Shown in pieces: positions 34,431 through 45,691 of a DNA stretch of 64,000 nt. The translations under genes were made by a program, and so were the position numbers. The stretch's first letter is position 1, and the number at the start of each line of letters is the position of its first letter. This DNA is from Neofusicoccum parvum. Taxonomy: Eukaryota; Ascomycota; Dothideomycetes; Botryosphaeriales; Botryosphaeriaceae. The DNA lies in assembly GCA_020912385.1 (NCBI GenBank), contig CP087221.1, positions 868,001 to 932,000 of the forward strand, in the 5' to 3' direction. The notes beneath the pieces were generated by a model that saw only the letters and a program-made list of their open reading frames with translations, had not been told where the DNA came from and did no database searches.

Positions 34431-36048
34431 ATGAACAACATGAAGCCTGCCTGGACAAGTTTGGTTGCGGGGGCGGCTCTTGCGTGGGTGCCAGCCGTAG
34501 TGGCTACGCCGCCGTATGTGAGCTCTGAGGCGCTGCAGAGCAAAATCACCACCGAGGGGTAGGGAAGCTCAACAGCCCCTCGTGCGGCAGTGCCAGCGCT
34601 AAATGTGCCACCAGGTTGATGGAGAACCTCGCCAACCTGGACCGAATCGCCACGGAGAACAACGGCAACCGCGCATTCGGGCTGCCCGGCTACGCGGCGT
34701 CGGTCGACTTCGTCAAGTCGCGGCTGGCCGCATTCAACAGCACCTCGACGTCGTGGGTGCAGGACTTCCCCGCGCTGTTCAACCGCGTCGAGTCCATCAC
34801 CTTCCGCGTCGACAACACGAGCTACTACGTCTACGGCCTGACCTACTCGCCCTCGACCACGCCGGAGGGCGTCACCAAGCCGCTCGTCCTCGGCCCCACC
34901 GGCGACGCCGGCTGCACGGTCGAGGGCTACGCCGACTACGACGTCGCCGACAAGATCGTGCTCGTCGAGCGCGGCACCTGCCCGACCGGCGGCACGCTGG
35001 CCGGCCGCATCCGCCCCGCCGCGGCCGCCGGCGCCAGCAACGTGATCATCTACAACAACGTGCCGACCAAGGTGACGGGCGGCACGCTGTCGGCGCCCGA
35101 CCCGGCGACGCTGGTGTCGTCGGGCTTCATCAACCAGGCCGACGGCTGGGCGCTGCGCGACCGGCTGGCAGCGGGCGAGGCCATCACCGCGTTCTTCCAG
35201 CAGACGCAGACGATCGAGACGCAGACGACGCAGAACGTGTTCGCCGAGACGGCGGGCGGCGACGCGGGCAACGTGATCATGCTGGGCGCGCACCTGGACA
35301 GCGTGCAGGCCGGCGCGGGCGTCAACGACGACGGCTCCGGCACCAGCCTGCTGCTCGAGGTCTTCGCGGCGCTGCAGGCCTTCGGCGTGCGCAGCAAGGT
35401 GCGCTTCGCCTGGTGGGGCGCCGAGGAGAACGGCCTGGTCGGCTCGCGCTACTACACCTCCGCCATCGCGAACGGGTCCGAGGCTGACAGCCTGCTGCTC
35501 TACCTCAACTTCGACATGGTGTCGCGCGGCTACTTTGGCGTCTTCGACGGCGATGGGAGCACACATGGCCTCGCCGGCGCCCCCGGCTCCGACGTCATCG
35601 AGAGGCTGTTCGTCGACCACCTGGCCGCCCAGGGCCTGAACGTCACGCCCGCCGTCTTCACGGGCGGGAGCGACTACGCGTCGTTCATGTCGACACTGGG
35701 CAAGCCGGTGGGCGGCCTGCATACCGGGACGGGCGTCGAGCAGGACCCGTGCTACCACCAGGAGTGCGACACGTACGACAACGCGAACGCCACGGTGCTC
35801 ACTATCAACGCGAAGGTAAGCTGGGTGCTCTTTGACCGCTGCCGTGAAGATACTGACCTCACGTGCAGGCTGCGGCTCATGTTTTGGCTACGCTTGCTAT
35901 GAATGGCACGGAGCTTATCCCGAAGACTCCCTCCAACGCGACTGCTTCGCTGAACAGGCGATTCTTCACCAGTGAGAGCCTGGAAAGCTTCCCTTGGACG
36001 GAACTTGAGGGTGAGAGGCATCTTGCCACTTGCGGCCATGACGTGTAA
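34431..36048 (+). CDS. Secreted M28-family aminopeptidase with PA domain
   Basis: Three exons (34431-34558, 34615-35815, 35869-36048) give 502 aa. A signal peptide is clear (MNNMKPAWTSLVAGAALAWV). A PA insert spans about residues 120-225 (YADYDVADKIVLVERGTCP). The peptidase core carries the two-zinc ligands of family M28: His and Asp in GAHLDSV, Asp in GVNDDGSG, Glu-Glu in GAEENGL, Asp in NFDMVS and His in GGLHTG. Glycosylation-type NXS/T sites occur. It should cleave N-terminal residues from peptides outside the cell or in the vacuole, like fungal leucine aminopeptidases of the aminopeptidase Y type. Everything needed for activity appears present. It is first in a run of four secreted-protein genes on this strand. 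Confidence 0.9.
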
Positions 36049-37986
36049 AAGAAGTTTGAAAAGCTCGTCTGGAGGCGTTGTAGGTAAAAAGGAGAAAAAG
36101 AAGCATGTGGCTAAAACGGAGAGGCGTTGTCTTGTGGTATGGGAAAGTCGAGGTGTTCGGGAGGGACGGATAGAGCATTGCAGGTGCGTGTGGTCGTTGG
36201 GTGGCAAAGTCGTAGCGGCAGACTGATGAAGTCCGGACAGCCCGAATACAAAGCTTTCCAGAATTGACATTCAGGCCATAGAATCATGATCAAGTACAGA
36301 CACTCCCCACAGTTAGGCCATGTCTCCGTCTTGGGCCGTGGATTCTCGTCACGGCCTTCGGAGTCGTGTCAAGGACCAAGACCGTTCGGATATTCCCCTG
36401 CCAACCGTGGCATTCTGCTCTCATCGCTGTGGAAGTCATACTCTCGAGGATCCTCAGTATTCTTGCTATTGTGTTGTGTAGTCGGATTTCCGAAAGAGTA
36501 GCCTGACATTTCGTGTAAAGATGGTGGGAGGATGAGATGTGACAGACTGGACCCTCTGTTGGTGTGCGGAAAGGCATGCGGATAGACACGTTTTTTGGGC
36601 TTGGCACGCTACCTGGTGGCAAAGTAGTCCAAAGGTTGATGTGGGTTTGCTCGTGTGGGGGCGGGGGTTTTCGGTGGATGCCGCACTTCTGGCCCGGTAC
36701 GATCTCCCACGTGCGCCATCAGCCCATTTCGGAACATCCCTTGGAACATGCCTTAGAGCGGAACGTTCCTTATTGCCCATCGCCTCTTGCATGGCTACAG
36801 AATGTCTGCACTGGAATAAGCGCAGAGTCAAAAGAGCTGGTGTTGCAGAAGGTGGTCATGTTGAATCTTTGCTTCCCCACTCACCAATTCTATGCACTGC
36901 GCTTCCTCACGCCTGAAATGACCTTCAGGTACAACGCTGTGATCAGCAAGAGCGAGCAAGCGAGCTCGCTTATCTGGAAATGGTCGGGTGCTAAATTTAT
37001 GCGAAACGGCGACGGAGTTAGTGTAAGAAAACGCCACAGGCACCAGCGCGACGACCTAGACTCAGCTTGTGCGGCCACACCCGTCCGCCCCCTCCACCCT
37101 TTTTCTTCCAACGGACCTCACCAACGGCAGGCGTCTGGAAGCGAACTAGGCTCTCAGGTATTGCAATGCCTCAATCAGCTCTGATATTCGACCATTTGAT
37201 GCCTCCGAGCAGGTGTGTTTCCGGCAGCAGCATCTGGAAGCGGAGGCTGGCCTTCTGGCGGAAGTAGCAACCTGCCGATCATGCCTCGATAAAGGCAGAG
37301 CACGACGGAGACTATTCCTAAGGATTGGGCATGGTTGTGTCTCGCCGTGCATCTCTGCCGCCGAAGAGAGAAGGCCAAGAGCGCACGTGGCTGCGCGAAA
37401 GCTAGCTTAAGGTGTGGGCTGAGCTCTAAGCGCCCGATTCACCCAAACCCCGGCGCCCGATTCCCCCTTCCGGCTAGCCTGCCGGATCCAGCCCGCCACA
37501 AAATCCGTGCCTGTCGAGCTCGTCGCTCCAGTGCGCTGGCTAGGGACTTGGCATCAGATCGAGATGCGTCTAGATGGGGAAGTCGACCTGAGCTCACCGC
37601 TCAATATGGCACCCTCCCCTGCACGGGTGATCGCCGAGGAACATCCCGCAGAACCCCAGCGGACCCTGCGCTCAGCTCTCCCAGAGCCGCAAGAGCCGGA
37701 AGGTCTGGCTGACCTCCACAACCGCTTCGCCGGACATTCCCGTCGAGTCTGGAGACGCCCGCACCACGAATGTGGTAAAGCAACTCGGCCGTGGGTTCAA
37801 CAGCTGACCACTGTGCTCAGCTTCTTCGGCATCGCCGCGAGCTTTTCTGGATAATGCCGTGAAGCTTTTCTGGACATCAACAGTCTGGCTCTGCATATAA
37901 AGAGCTGGGAGGTGCTCAACCAACCACTCCACCACCCAGCAGCTTCTCTCATCTTCTCCCGAAGACAGTCTTACAGTCTTCTGATC
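36049..37986. other. Long intergenic region, about 1.9 kb
   Basis: Several open frames on both strands (for example 36564-37184, 37335-37712) overlap one another and show no domains, signal peptide or splice pattern. No repeats or RNA gene recognised. The last 90 bp hold the promoter of the next gene. Confidence 0.5.
37896..37901 (+). promoter_or_regulatory. TATA box of the adhesin-like gene
   Basis: TATAAA 86-91 bp upstream of ATG 37987, followed by a pyrimidine-rich leader. A well-formed TATA box often marks highly or conditionally expressed fungal genes. Confidence 0.55.
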
Positions 37987-40515
37987 ATGCGGTCTCTCAT
38001 CGTTCTTCCGGCGCTTGCTGCACTCGCCTCCTCCCAGTCCACCTCGACCGGCATTCCTGCCGATGCCAATCCCACTCCCGATGCGCTTGACCTCGCCTTC
38101 CTGAAGGACGTCGTTGTCCCAACCTACACCACGATTGAAGGAGTCTCTTCTCAGGATGTCCCCTACTCCACGGCCACCGCCATTGCCGCCGTCAAGGACG
38201 ATGTGAACGAGACCCCTCTTTCCGTATTCCCCGCAGTGACCACTGTTCCCATCAACGCTGCTGGCGAGGATGATGCGGCCCCAACTGCCACTGCCACCAA
38301 CGACAAGCGTGGTCTGGATGGGGAGTTCCTTGAGAGGCGTACTGCCTGTGCCCCTCAGGCGACCATCTCCAACTACTACAAAGTCGATGTGTCCAGCTAC
38401 GACAACTTCAAAGCGGACGCAAAGATTGCATCCGTCGCGAATGCAGCATCCACTCCGCAGGGATACTTCAACAACTTTAAGAACCAGGCTGGCGCTAACA
38501 GTGCTTGTAAGTTTCCCATCATTCTTACCGCGCATTGTCTGACGGTTTGTAGATGCCTACCTGGGCTACTCGGTCCTCACCACGGGATACGATGTCGCTG
38601 CTTGCGCCAACACCTGCACCAAGAAGTCTGGGTGTCTTGCTTTCAACATCTACTTTGAGCGTGACCCGATCGTGGAGCCTGGCACTGGCTGTGAGAACCC
38701 TGATGCCTTCGCCAATATCAAGTATGCTCTGCCCCTGCGTGTTCCCGACAATGCCGTAGACTAATGCCTCTTAGGTGCTCTTTCTGGGGCAGTGCCTTGG
38801 ACGCTACCACTGCCAACAACTACGGTCAATGGCGCAGCAACTTCCATGTCGGCATTGCTGGCTCTAACGCATACACCTCCTACAAAGTGGGAGGGCCTGT
38901 TGATGGTTGGACCGCACCTCTGAGCCTCAACGACGCTGCCATGAACGCTCCGCTGCGGGACTGCGGTGGTACTTGGACCTACATGGGCTACAAGCTCTTC
39001 CAAGACGGGCCCTTTGACTCTAGCCTTTGTGCTGCTGCTTGCGACGCTCAGAGTGCCTACAATCTTGCCCATCCTCCTTCGACCGGATACACTCCCATGT
39101 GTGCGGCCTTCGGTACCTACCTCCTCACGAAGACGAACTCTACTGGCTCCTACATCCAGGGACAGATGTGCACCATGTAAGTGTCCCTCTCACTCCTTAC
39201 ACATCTGGAACTTCACTGACCGTCACACAGGTACACCTCTGCTTGGGGCAAGGAGTACGCCGTCAACAAGGCTTCGTACGACGACTCGATTGGAGCCAAG
39301 TACACGTACAGCTACAGCTTCTTCTACTCTAAGACTGCTCTTCAGCCCGTCTGCGACTCGGATCTTTCCTACCTCCAGAGCAACGGCGCCGACTTCTGCA
39401 CGTCTTACATTTCCTACAGCCAGCCAACCTCCACCGTCACTGCCACTCTCACCCCGAGCGGTTTTATCACGAAGCTTCAGACCGTTGCCACGACCACAGT
39501 AACCGTCCCCGGAACTGTCACCGGCAACGTCGTCTGGAGGCGCGACGCCACGGACTCCGAGACCCCTACGACCACGGCTACGGCTACTGACTTCACGACT
39601 GTCGCCAACCTACCCGTCCACTCGGTCGCCATCCTTACCGAGATAGTTGTGACCACTGCTCCCGCCAACGACACCGCCGACGCCACATCCGCCGCCATCA
39701 ACAAGCGCGCCGTCGCCACCCCGGCCTCCATCACCTCCTGGCCCGCGTACAAGATCTCAGCCGCCTGCTCCCGCGTCGCCACCGGCACCACGACCGTGAC
39801 CGCCACGTACACGGCCCCCACGCTCACCACCGAAGTGCAAGCCACCGCCACCGCGAGCGTCGGCTCCTGCACCGTGCCCACCCAGCTCCCCGCCCTCCTC
39901 GCCTGGACCGCCCTCTACGGCGCCTGGGACTCGACGCTCGGCCAGCCCGGCAGCAACCCGTCCGTCGCATACGGCCAGGCCACGACGCTGCAGCTGCCCT
40001 TCTCCACCTGCGCCTTCGGCACGTGCTCCGCGGTGCTCAACGTCGGCACGGACGGCTACATCACCTTCGGCGACGTCTCGCTCAACGTGTACTCCGGGCT
40101 GGGCTCCGGCCTGTACATGTACCGCGGCGCGCCGCACGGCGTCTTCACGCGGGTCAGCGGCGCGGCGGGGTCGCGCCGGGTCAACATCGCGTGGTACTCT
40201 GCGACGAACGCGTGGGGCCACCAGAGCACGCACGTGGCGGCCACGCTGTTCGAGGACCGCCCCGGCGTCGTGCAGTTCCGCTACTACGACGTCGTCCAGG
40301 ACGCGCCCAGCCGCAACCGCGCCAGCGTCTACGTCAAGAAGGGCAGCGTGACCACCTGGGTCGCGCCGTCGGGCTCGCTGATCGACGCGGGTGCGCAGTA
40401 TGAGATCACGACTGCCGCGGATGGTAGCGCGGCGGTTGTGAAGACGGCGCATGATCGGGTGGATTGCTGCACCAAGGCTGGGTGGCACAGCTGCACGGAG
40501 TTCAGCAGCGCGTGA
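37987..40515 (+). CDS. Secreted adhesin-like glycoprotein with Kex2 sites
   Basis: Four exons (37987-38506, 38553-38721, 38775-39176, 39231-40515) give 791 aa. A signal peptide (MRSLIVLPALAALASS) is followed by a propeptide-like region with Lys-Arg and Arg-Arg sites (NDKR near 115, LERR near 125), then two Cys-rich apple-like units (CANTCTKKSGCLAFNIYFER and CAAACDAQSA). A Thr/Ser/Val-rich spacer (about 440-600) contains further WRR and NKR sites. The last 180 residues form a beta-rich module (LNVGTDGYITFGD, VQFRYYDVV) resembling nidogen- or lectin-like folds, ending in a Cys-Cys tail. Many fungi have a family with the first half; the function is unknown, and adhesion or wall association is inferred. 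No GPI signal is seen. Confidence 0.82.
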
Positions 40516-41018
40516 GGGGGTGGGGTGTGAGAGGCCTGGGTTGATATTTTAGAGTGCGCCGTCAGGAGTTTGCTAATGTTCCACGAATCAATGAATACGA
40601 TGTCATTTCTTAAACTTTGTTCTGGTCCTTTGTCAAGCGAATGCTAACTGTTTCTGGAAATTCATGACGGTTGCGCTGGACAGTGCGCGCGGTGTCGCGC
40701 CCCCGGTGCCAAGCCGTCAGACCGGCCGGTGAAGTCTTGTATGCGTCCAGAGGAGTGGCACTGGATGTGTTTGGGTGCCACAGGAGGCGGAACCTGGTCT
40801 CTGGGTTAAGCTCATGGATCAAGCCGGATTCTCGAGTCGGGATGCTTTGGTCGAGGAATCGCGCCAGGAGAAACACAACGCCTCCGGCTCCCAGCGGAAT
40901 CACGAAGGTTGCCCATGACAGAGCAAATATATCACCGCGGTGTAAGATAAATAACCTCTTGCACCACACTCTTGCTTTCCTTGCCTCAATCCGTCCGTTC
41001 GTTTCCCCTTTGTTCACA
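40516..41018. other. Intergenic, adhesin-like to flavin oxidoreductase
   Basis: 503 bp. An AT-rich AAATATATC at about 40926 could serve as a weak TATA element for the next gene. A 149-codon minus frame here (40610-41059) overlaps the next gene's start and is taken as chance. Confidence 0.45.
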
Positions 41019-42511
41019 ATGAAGTCTGCCACCGCACTCCTTTTTGGCCTGGCTTCCACAGTCTGGGCCTCTCCGACGTGGTCTCAATTCAAACCCGAAG
41101 ATATCATTGAGCGTGATGTTGTCATCATCGGTGGAGGTGCCGCTGGTACTTATGCTGCGGTTCGATTGGGCGACGCAGGCAAAAGTGTCATTGTGATCGA
41201 GAAGGATGATCACCTCGTGAGTTTGGTCTCCTCCACAGTAACATTGCATTTTTTTTAACCAGTTTACAGGGCGGTCACGTTCATACGTACTCACCGCCTG
41301 GATCACCTGTCGCGCTCGACTTTGGTGTGCTTGCTTATCTTGAGCTTCCCGGAGTCCGAGACTTTTTTGCTCGATTCGACATTACTCTGTCCCCCGCGCC
41401 CAATCCCGGCTTCAAGACAGAGTATATCGATTTCTCAACCGGTCTGCCCGTCACCTCGGGAAATAATGCCGATGCTGCCGCAAACCAACAAGCCATGCAA
41501 CAGGCACTCGGGACCTATGGTCAGCTGGCAGCTCAGTACCTGAACTACACTTTCCCCTCGCTCGCCCAACTCCCCGTCGGCGCCGCCGCGCCTGAAGATC
41601 TCCTCTTGCCCTTCGGCGATTTCGTACAAAAGTACAACCTGCAAGCCGCGGTTCCCACAATCTGGGGCTTCGTCAACTACGCCGGCGACGTCCTGCGCGA
41701 AACAACCGCCTTCATCCTGAACCATTTCAGCGCCGTGCACCTCAACGCCACCGCCAACGGCGGGCTCCTCCTCCCAGACACCATGAACAACAGCGTCCTC
41801 TACTCTCGCGCCGCCTCGCACCTCGGCGACTCCGTCCTCTTCTCCAGCACCGTCACCTTCGCCGACCGCACCGACACCGCCGTCACCCTCATCGCCACCA
41901 CCAGCGGCTGCCCCAAACTCATCAAAGCCAAAAAGCTCCTCGTCACCATCCCGCCGCTGCCCTCCTCCCTCGCGCCCCTCGCCCCCGACGCCACCGAGCT
42001 CGCCGTCTTCACGCGCTGGATCCACCAATCCGCCTACGTCGGCGTGCTGGCCGCGACCGGGCTGCCGGACGGCCTCGACCTCGTCAACGCGGTGCCGGAC
42101 GCGTCGCCGGGCGTGCTCAACCTGCCCGGCGCCGGCGGCGCCAGCTACGTCTGGAACATCATCGCGTCGGGCTTCCCGGGGCTGTACCGCACCAACGTCG
42201 TCGGCGCGCCGGATCTGCGGCCGGAGGGGGCGAGGGCGCTGGTGGCGGAGGCGGCGAACGCCATCGCGGCGGCGGGGACGTACAATGCGAGTGTGCCGGT
42301 GTGGGTGGATTTTGGGGACCATACGCCGCTGCAGGTGAGGGGGAGGAGGGAGGATGTTGCGGGGGGTTTTTATCGGGAGGCGTTTGCGTTGAATGGGAGG
42401 AGGGGGACGTATTATGCTGGGGCGGCGTGGGCGAGCGATTATACGAGTGTGCATTGGATGTATCTGGAGAGTACGATCTTGCCGATGATTTTGCAGTCGC
42501 TGGGGGGTTGA
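41019..42511 (+). CDS. Secreted FAD-dependent oxidoreductase, beta-cyclopiazonate dehydrogenase-like
   Basis: Two exons (41019-41216 and 41270-42511) give 479 aa. After a signal peptide ([18 protein letters not shown]), residues about 34-65 form the FAD-binding fold: [18 protein letters not shown], then an acidic end at VIVIEKD. The splice joins DDHL to GGHVHTY, the next conserved FAD motif of flavin amine oxidases. [18 protein letters not shown] and a final [16 protein letters not shown] are typical of the secreted fungal subfamily that includes CpaO. The substrate cannot be read from the sequence. The enzyme need not be linked to the polyketide synthase 18 kb away. The distal part (42200-42500) shifts to G-rich codons without loss of frame. 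Confidence 0.85.
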
Positions 42512-43316
42512 GAGGGGTACGGTAATTGGTAATGTGTAGCTTTTTGTACTGTGGTGGGTAATGCAAATATTCCGGGTGAGCTTATCACAGTGTGATGCTA
42601 CCCATTGCTTGTTGCGTGAAGGGAGAGTCACTACGACGCGTTCACAGCTTGTGGTTTGGCGACTACGAGTACTATAACAAAAGCCATTTGACTGGGCAAC
42701 AGTCCAACTTTCGGGCAAAAATAGAGCCTGGAATCCTCAGTGCTATGTTTGGAGCATGCGTCGGGGAAGGGACAGGCCAAGGATTCTCGCTTAGCTCGGC
42801 GCAACGAAGCGCACGCGGGTTCGTATTGATATCTAGTGCCCAGGCTTTGTGGCTTGGTTCCACCAAGGCAATTCGCCATTGAACTTGAAGCCTCGCGCCA
42901 TGTCACCTGTATCGGACCACGGCTGCAGGTGCAAAGCTTGGCGCACAACACCGCGCCTGCATTCGACTGCCACTTCGCCGTGTGATGCTGGAGTCGCAGA
43001 GCACATGTACACCCACAGCAGTACGGAGTTGCCATATTGCTTATGCCGGCATGTGCATTCACTAGGCCTTTATTAATGGTGTTGATGGTTCGCTGTTTCT
43101 TTAAATTTAGACCATCTCAGTACCCTTACCCGAACAGGAAGGAACCACCGGCCAGGATCTGGATGCCTGCGCCTGAGAACCCACAGTGGAGTCGACATCA
43201 ATCTATATAAGAATCCTGAGAAACTGCCGTCCACCAGGCATTTCCACCAACGCTCGCTGATCAGGAACGTTTATTGACCATCCTTCTTTGTTCCATTCGT
43301 TGATACTCACCTCATC
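42512..43316. other. Intergenic, flavin oxidoreductase to Ecm33-like gene
   Basis: 805 bp. The distal part holds the Ecm33-like promoter with a TATATAA box. Short open frames on both strands lack features. Confidence 0.5.
43204..43210 (+). promoter_or_regulatory. TATA box of the Ecm33-like gene
   Basis: TATATAA about 107 bp before ATG 43317, with a pyrimidine-rich leader behind it. Confidence 0.5.
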
Positions 43317-44718
43317 ATGGAGGCTCACAAGTGGCTGCGAGCCGCGCTTCTATCGAGTTTCTGCCTCGTTACTGTTTCCGCTGCAGGTCGGTATCTTCTG
43401 ATTCGCCCTTGCTTGGTGGCGGCAATTGCTTATCATAACAGACGACTGCTCGGGATCCACCACGGTCAGCAGCCAAGCCGACGCAACGTTCTTGGCCAAG
43501 GCTTGCAAGACTTATTCAGGAAGCATTGCCATTGCTACAGGAATTGAGGGAGTTCTCAGTCTGGATGGACTTGAACACATCGACAGTCTGTCCTTTGAGA
43601 ACACCACTCAATTGATCTCAATTGGCGCCCCATCGCTCAAATCTGCCGGCTCCGTCTACGGTTCTGACGCCACCATTCTCTCTTCCATGGACTTTCCGAG
43701 ACTATCCGCAGTAGACGGCTTCACCCTCACTGGTATGCCCGATCTTTCGACTTTTACTTTCACCACCGGCGTCAAGCCCACCTCTCTCCTGATCGGTGAG
43801 ACATTCCTCTCGGCACTCTCGGGCCTGGAACCGGACGGAGAGATGGACGAGGTGAACGTGTGCTTCAATCAGTACCTTCAAGACATCACTCTCGGCGCCA
43901 CCAGCGTTGACATAATCACCATCATCGAGAATGGCGATAAAGTCCGAATCTCTTTTCCCGATCTCAAGCAAGCCGGAGACATTGAGATTGGGAATGCCTC
44001 AAACATTAAATTTCCGTCTCTCGAATCTGTCACCGATGGCGGGCTCGTCATCTACGGCGGGGGACTGAAGAGCCTCGATCTTTCATCCTTGAAGGAAGCC
44101 GAAGACGGCCTCTATCTAAGAGATCTAGCCCTACTCTCCGATCTCTCGCTTCCGGAACTCTCGAACATCCACAGAGGCTCCCTGGAGATCAAACGCGTCG
44201 GCCTCACCAACCTGTCTCTAGACGCCCTGGAGAGCGTTTTCAGTTCCATATGGCTCGAGGGAGAGTTTGACAGTGTCTCCCTGCCAAAACTCACAGAGGT
44301 GGGCGGTTCTTTCTTCGTGAAGGGCAGCAAGAACTTCGACTGCTCTGCATTTTCCGCCCAGTTCGCCTCGTCGGTCAACTTCAGACAATCTCTTTCATGC
44401 GTAGCTGGTGACGAAGAGACCGACTCTCAGAGCGCAACAACATCTCGGCATACGTCATCCAAGACCGAGTCCGCAACATCAGCGCCCACTGCCGCTTCGA
44501 CGAGTGCCAGTGAATTAGCTGCAAGTGTGTCGGCTGAGACTGCGGCTAGTACTGCAAGTGCTGAGACTGCGGTCAGTGCCGCAAGCGCTTCGACTGCTGC
44601 TACGTCCGCTGCTGTTGCAGACGATTCATCCGCTGCTTCGACATTCGGTGTGGGAGTGGCGATGACTGGGAGCGTTTTCGGAACCGTCTCGCTCTTCTTG
44701 ATTCTAAATGTATTCTAA
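43317..44718 (+). CDS. Ecm33/Sps2-like GPI-anchored cell-wall protein
   Basis: Two exons (43317-43386 and 43442-44718) give 448 aa. A signal peptide (RAALLSSFCLVTVSAA) is split from the mature start, DDCSG, by the intron. Residues about 30-340 are leucine-rich receptor-L-like repeats (LSLDGLEHIDSLSFENTT, LKSLDLSSLKEAEDG), followed by paired Cys (NFDCSAF, LSCVAGD). A Ser/Thr/Ala-rich stalk with a repeating SAETAAS pattern leads to a C-terminal hydrophobic tail, as needed for a GPI anchor. This is the plan of Ecm33, which supports wall integrity and glycan assembly at the plasma membrane and wall. The Cys at about residue 185 in VCFNQ is also usual in the family. No defect seen. Confidence 0.88.
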
Positions 44719-45691
44719 GGCCAACTTATTTGGGACCTTAAAAAATGTATCATTGTTATGTGTAGAATCTCCCTGCATGACCGACAGAATTATAAGATGT
44801 AGTATTATCATATGACCAGTCTGATTGACCTTTGATGCCATCAACCATGAGATGTAAGAACATCAATCCACTGGTGGCCTGAGGGCGATCTTTGTACTAT
44901 TTAAGTTAATCTCCACTCCCAAAGCGTATGTCTCTGCAGGTTTGGGCTCTCGTCAACTCTACTTGTCAGATTCCGATCCATGTAAGCCCTCGCGGAGGAA
45001 GACGCTAAAGCATGTCAGCACTCTCACGCCGCCAACGTTTGGGACACTTCATTGGCAGGATAGGAATATGTTATCCGTCTGCTTGTCAGATCTTTACCTT
45101 GTGATTCTCACAGACGTGTCAACTCTTGTATGCCACCTTGAATGGTCTCTCCCGGTAAGGATTCGTACGAACCCTTGTCTCGTCAAATCATTCTACCAGG
45201 ATAGTTTGGCTCGACCTCGGCTTATTTTTTATTTAATCCTTTCTTTTCTTCTTACGTTTCTGATCCCTTTTTTCTTCCAAAATTTCTCTCTGTTCTTCAG
45301 ATTAAGAAATAATCGACTGCCCATGCTCCCAACCGTTTTTCCACTTGAAATAATGTTTTACCGTGATGAGAAGAGTAAGCTACACTCTAAGCTCCTCCCA
45401 TAAACATTTTAGATTAGCCGTTCCATTGATACTCGGTCCTATGACGCCTGAACGTTCGCATTAGTCATCAGTGCGTTCTGGACGTCTCCATCTGTCGCAC
45501 CGCCACCCGAATGTAGAGGGAGCACTCTCAGGGAATACATGGCTTCCTCCATCTGGTATCGTTCAACGCCGCATTTCAGAGATACTTCAACTCATACTTC
45601 GAGTTCACCTACACGCCGTTTCACCCGGTTCACAGCCCCTGGATCTGTCAAAATCATTCTGGGCGCCTGCATGCGCCTAGCATGAGGGAGC
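44719..45691. other. Intergenic before canonical HET gene
   Basis: 973 bp. A strong pyrimidine tract (45220-45300) suits a fungal core promoter or leader intron. A 153-codon plus frame (44942-45403) runs through it but has no domain. No other signal. Confidence 0.45.

Noticed and set aside
33763..34434. 223-codon plus frame before the aminopeptidase
   Set aside because: No domain, and it runs through the TATA-like box and start of the aminopeptidase gene.
34388..35758. 456-codon minus-strand frame
   Set aside because: It lies wholly opposite the M28 aminopeptidase, whose catalytic motifs are intact; the minus reading is an artefact of GC-rich codons.
41435..42718. 427-codon minus-strand frame
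   Set aside because: Opposite strand of the flavin oxidoreductase; Arg/Gly/Pro-rich with no domain.
44942..45403. 153-codon plus frame with a hydrophobic stretch
   Set aside because: The hydrophobic part comes from a pyrimidine tract read as Phe/Leu; no proper ATG context or homology.
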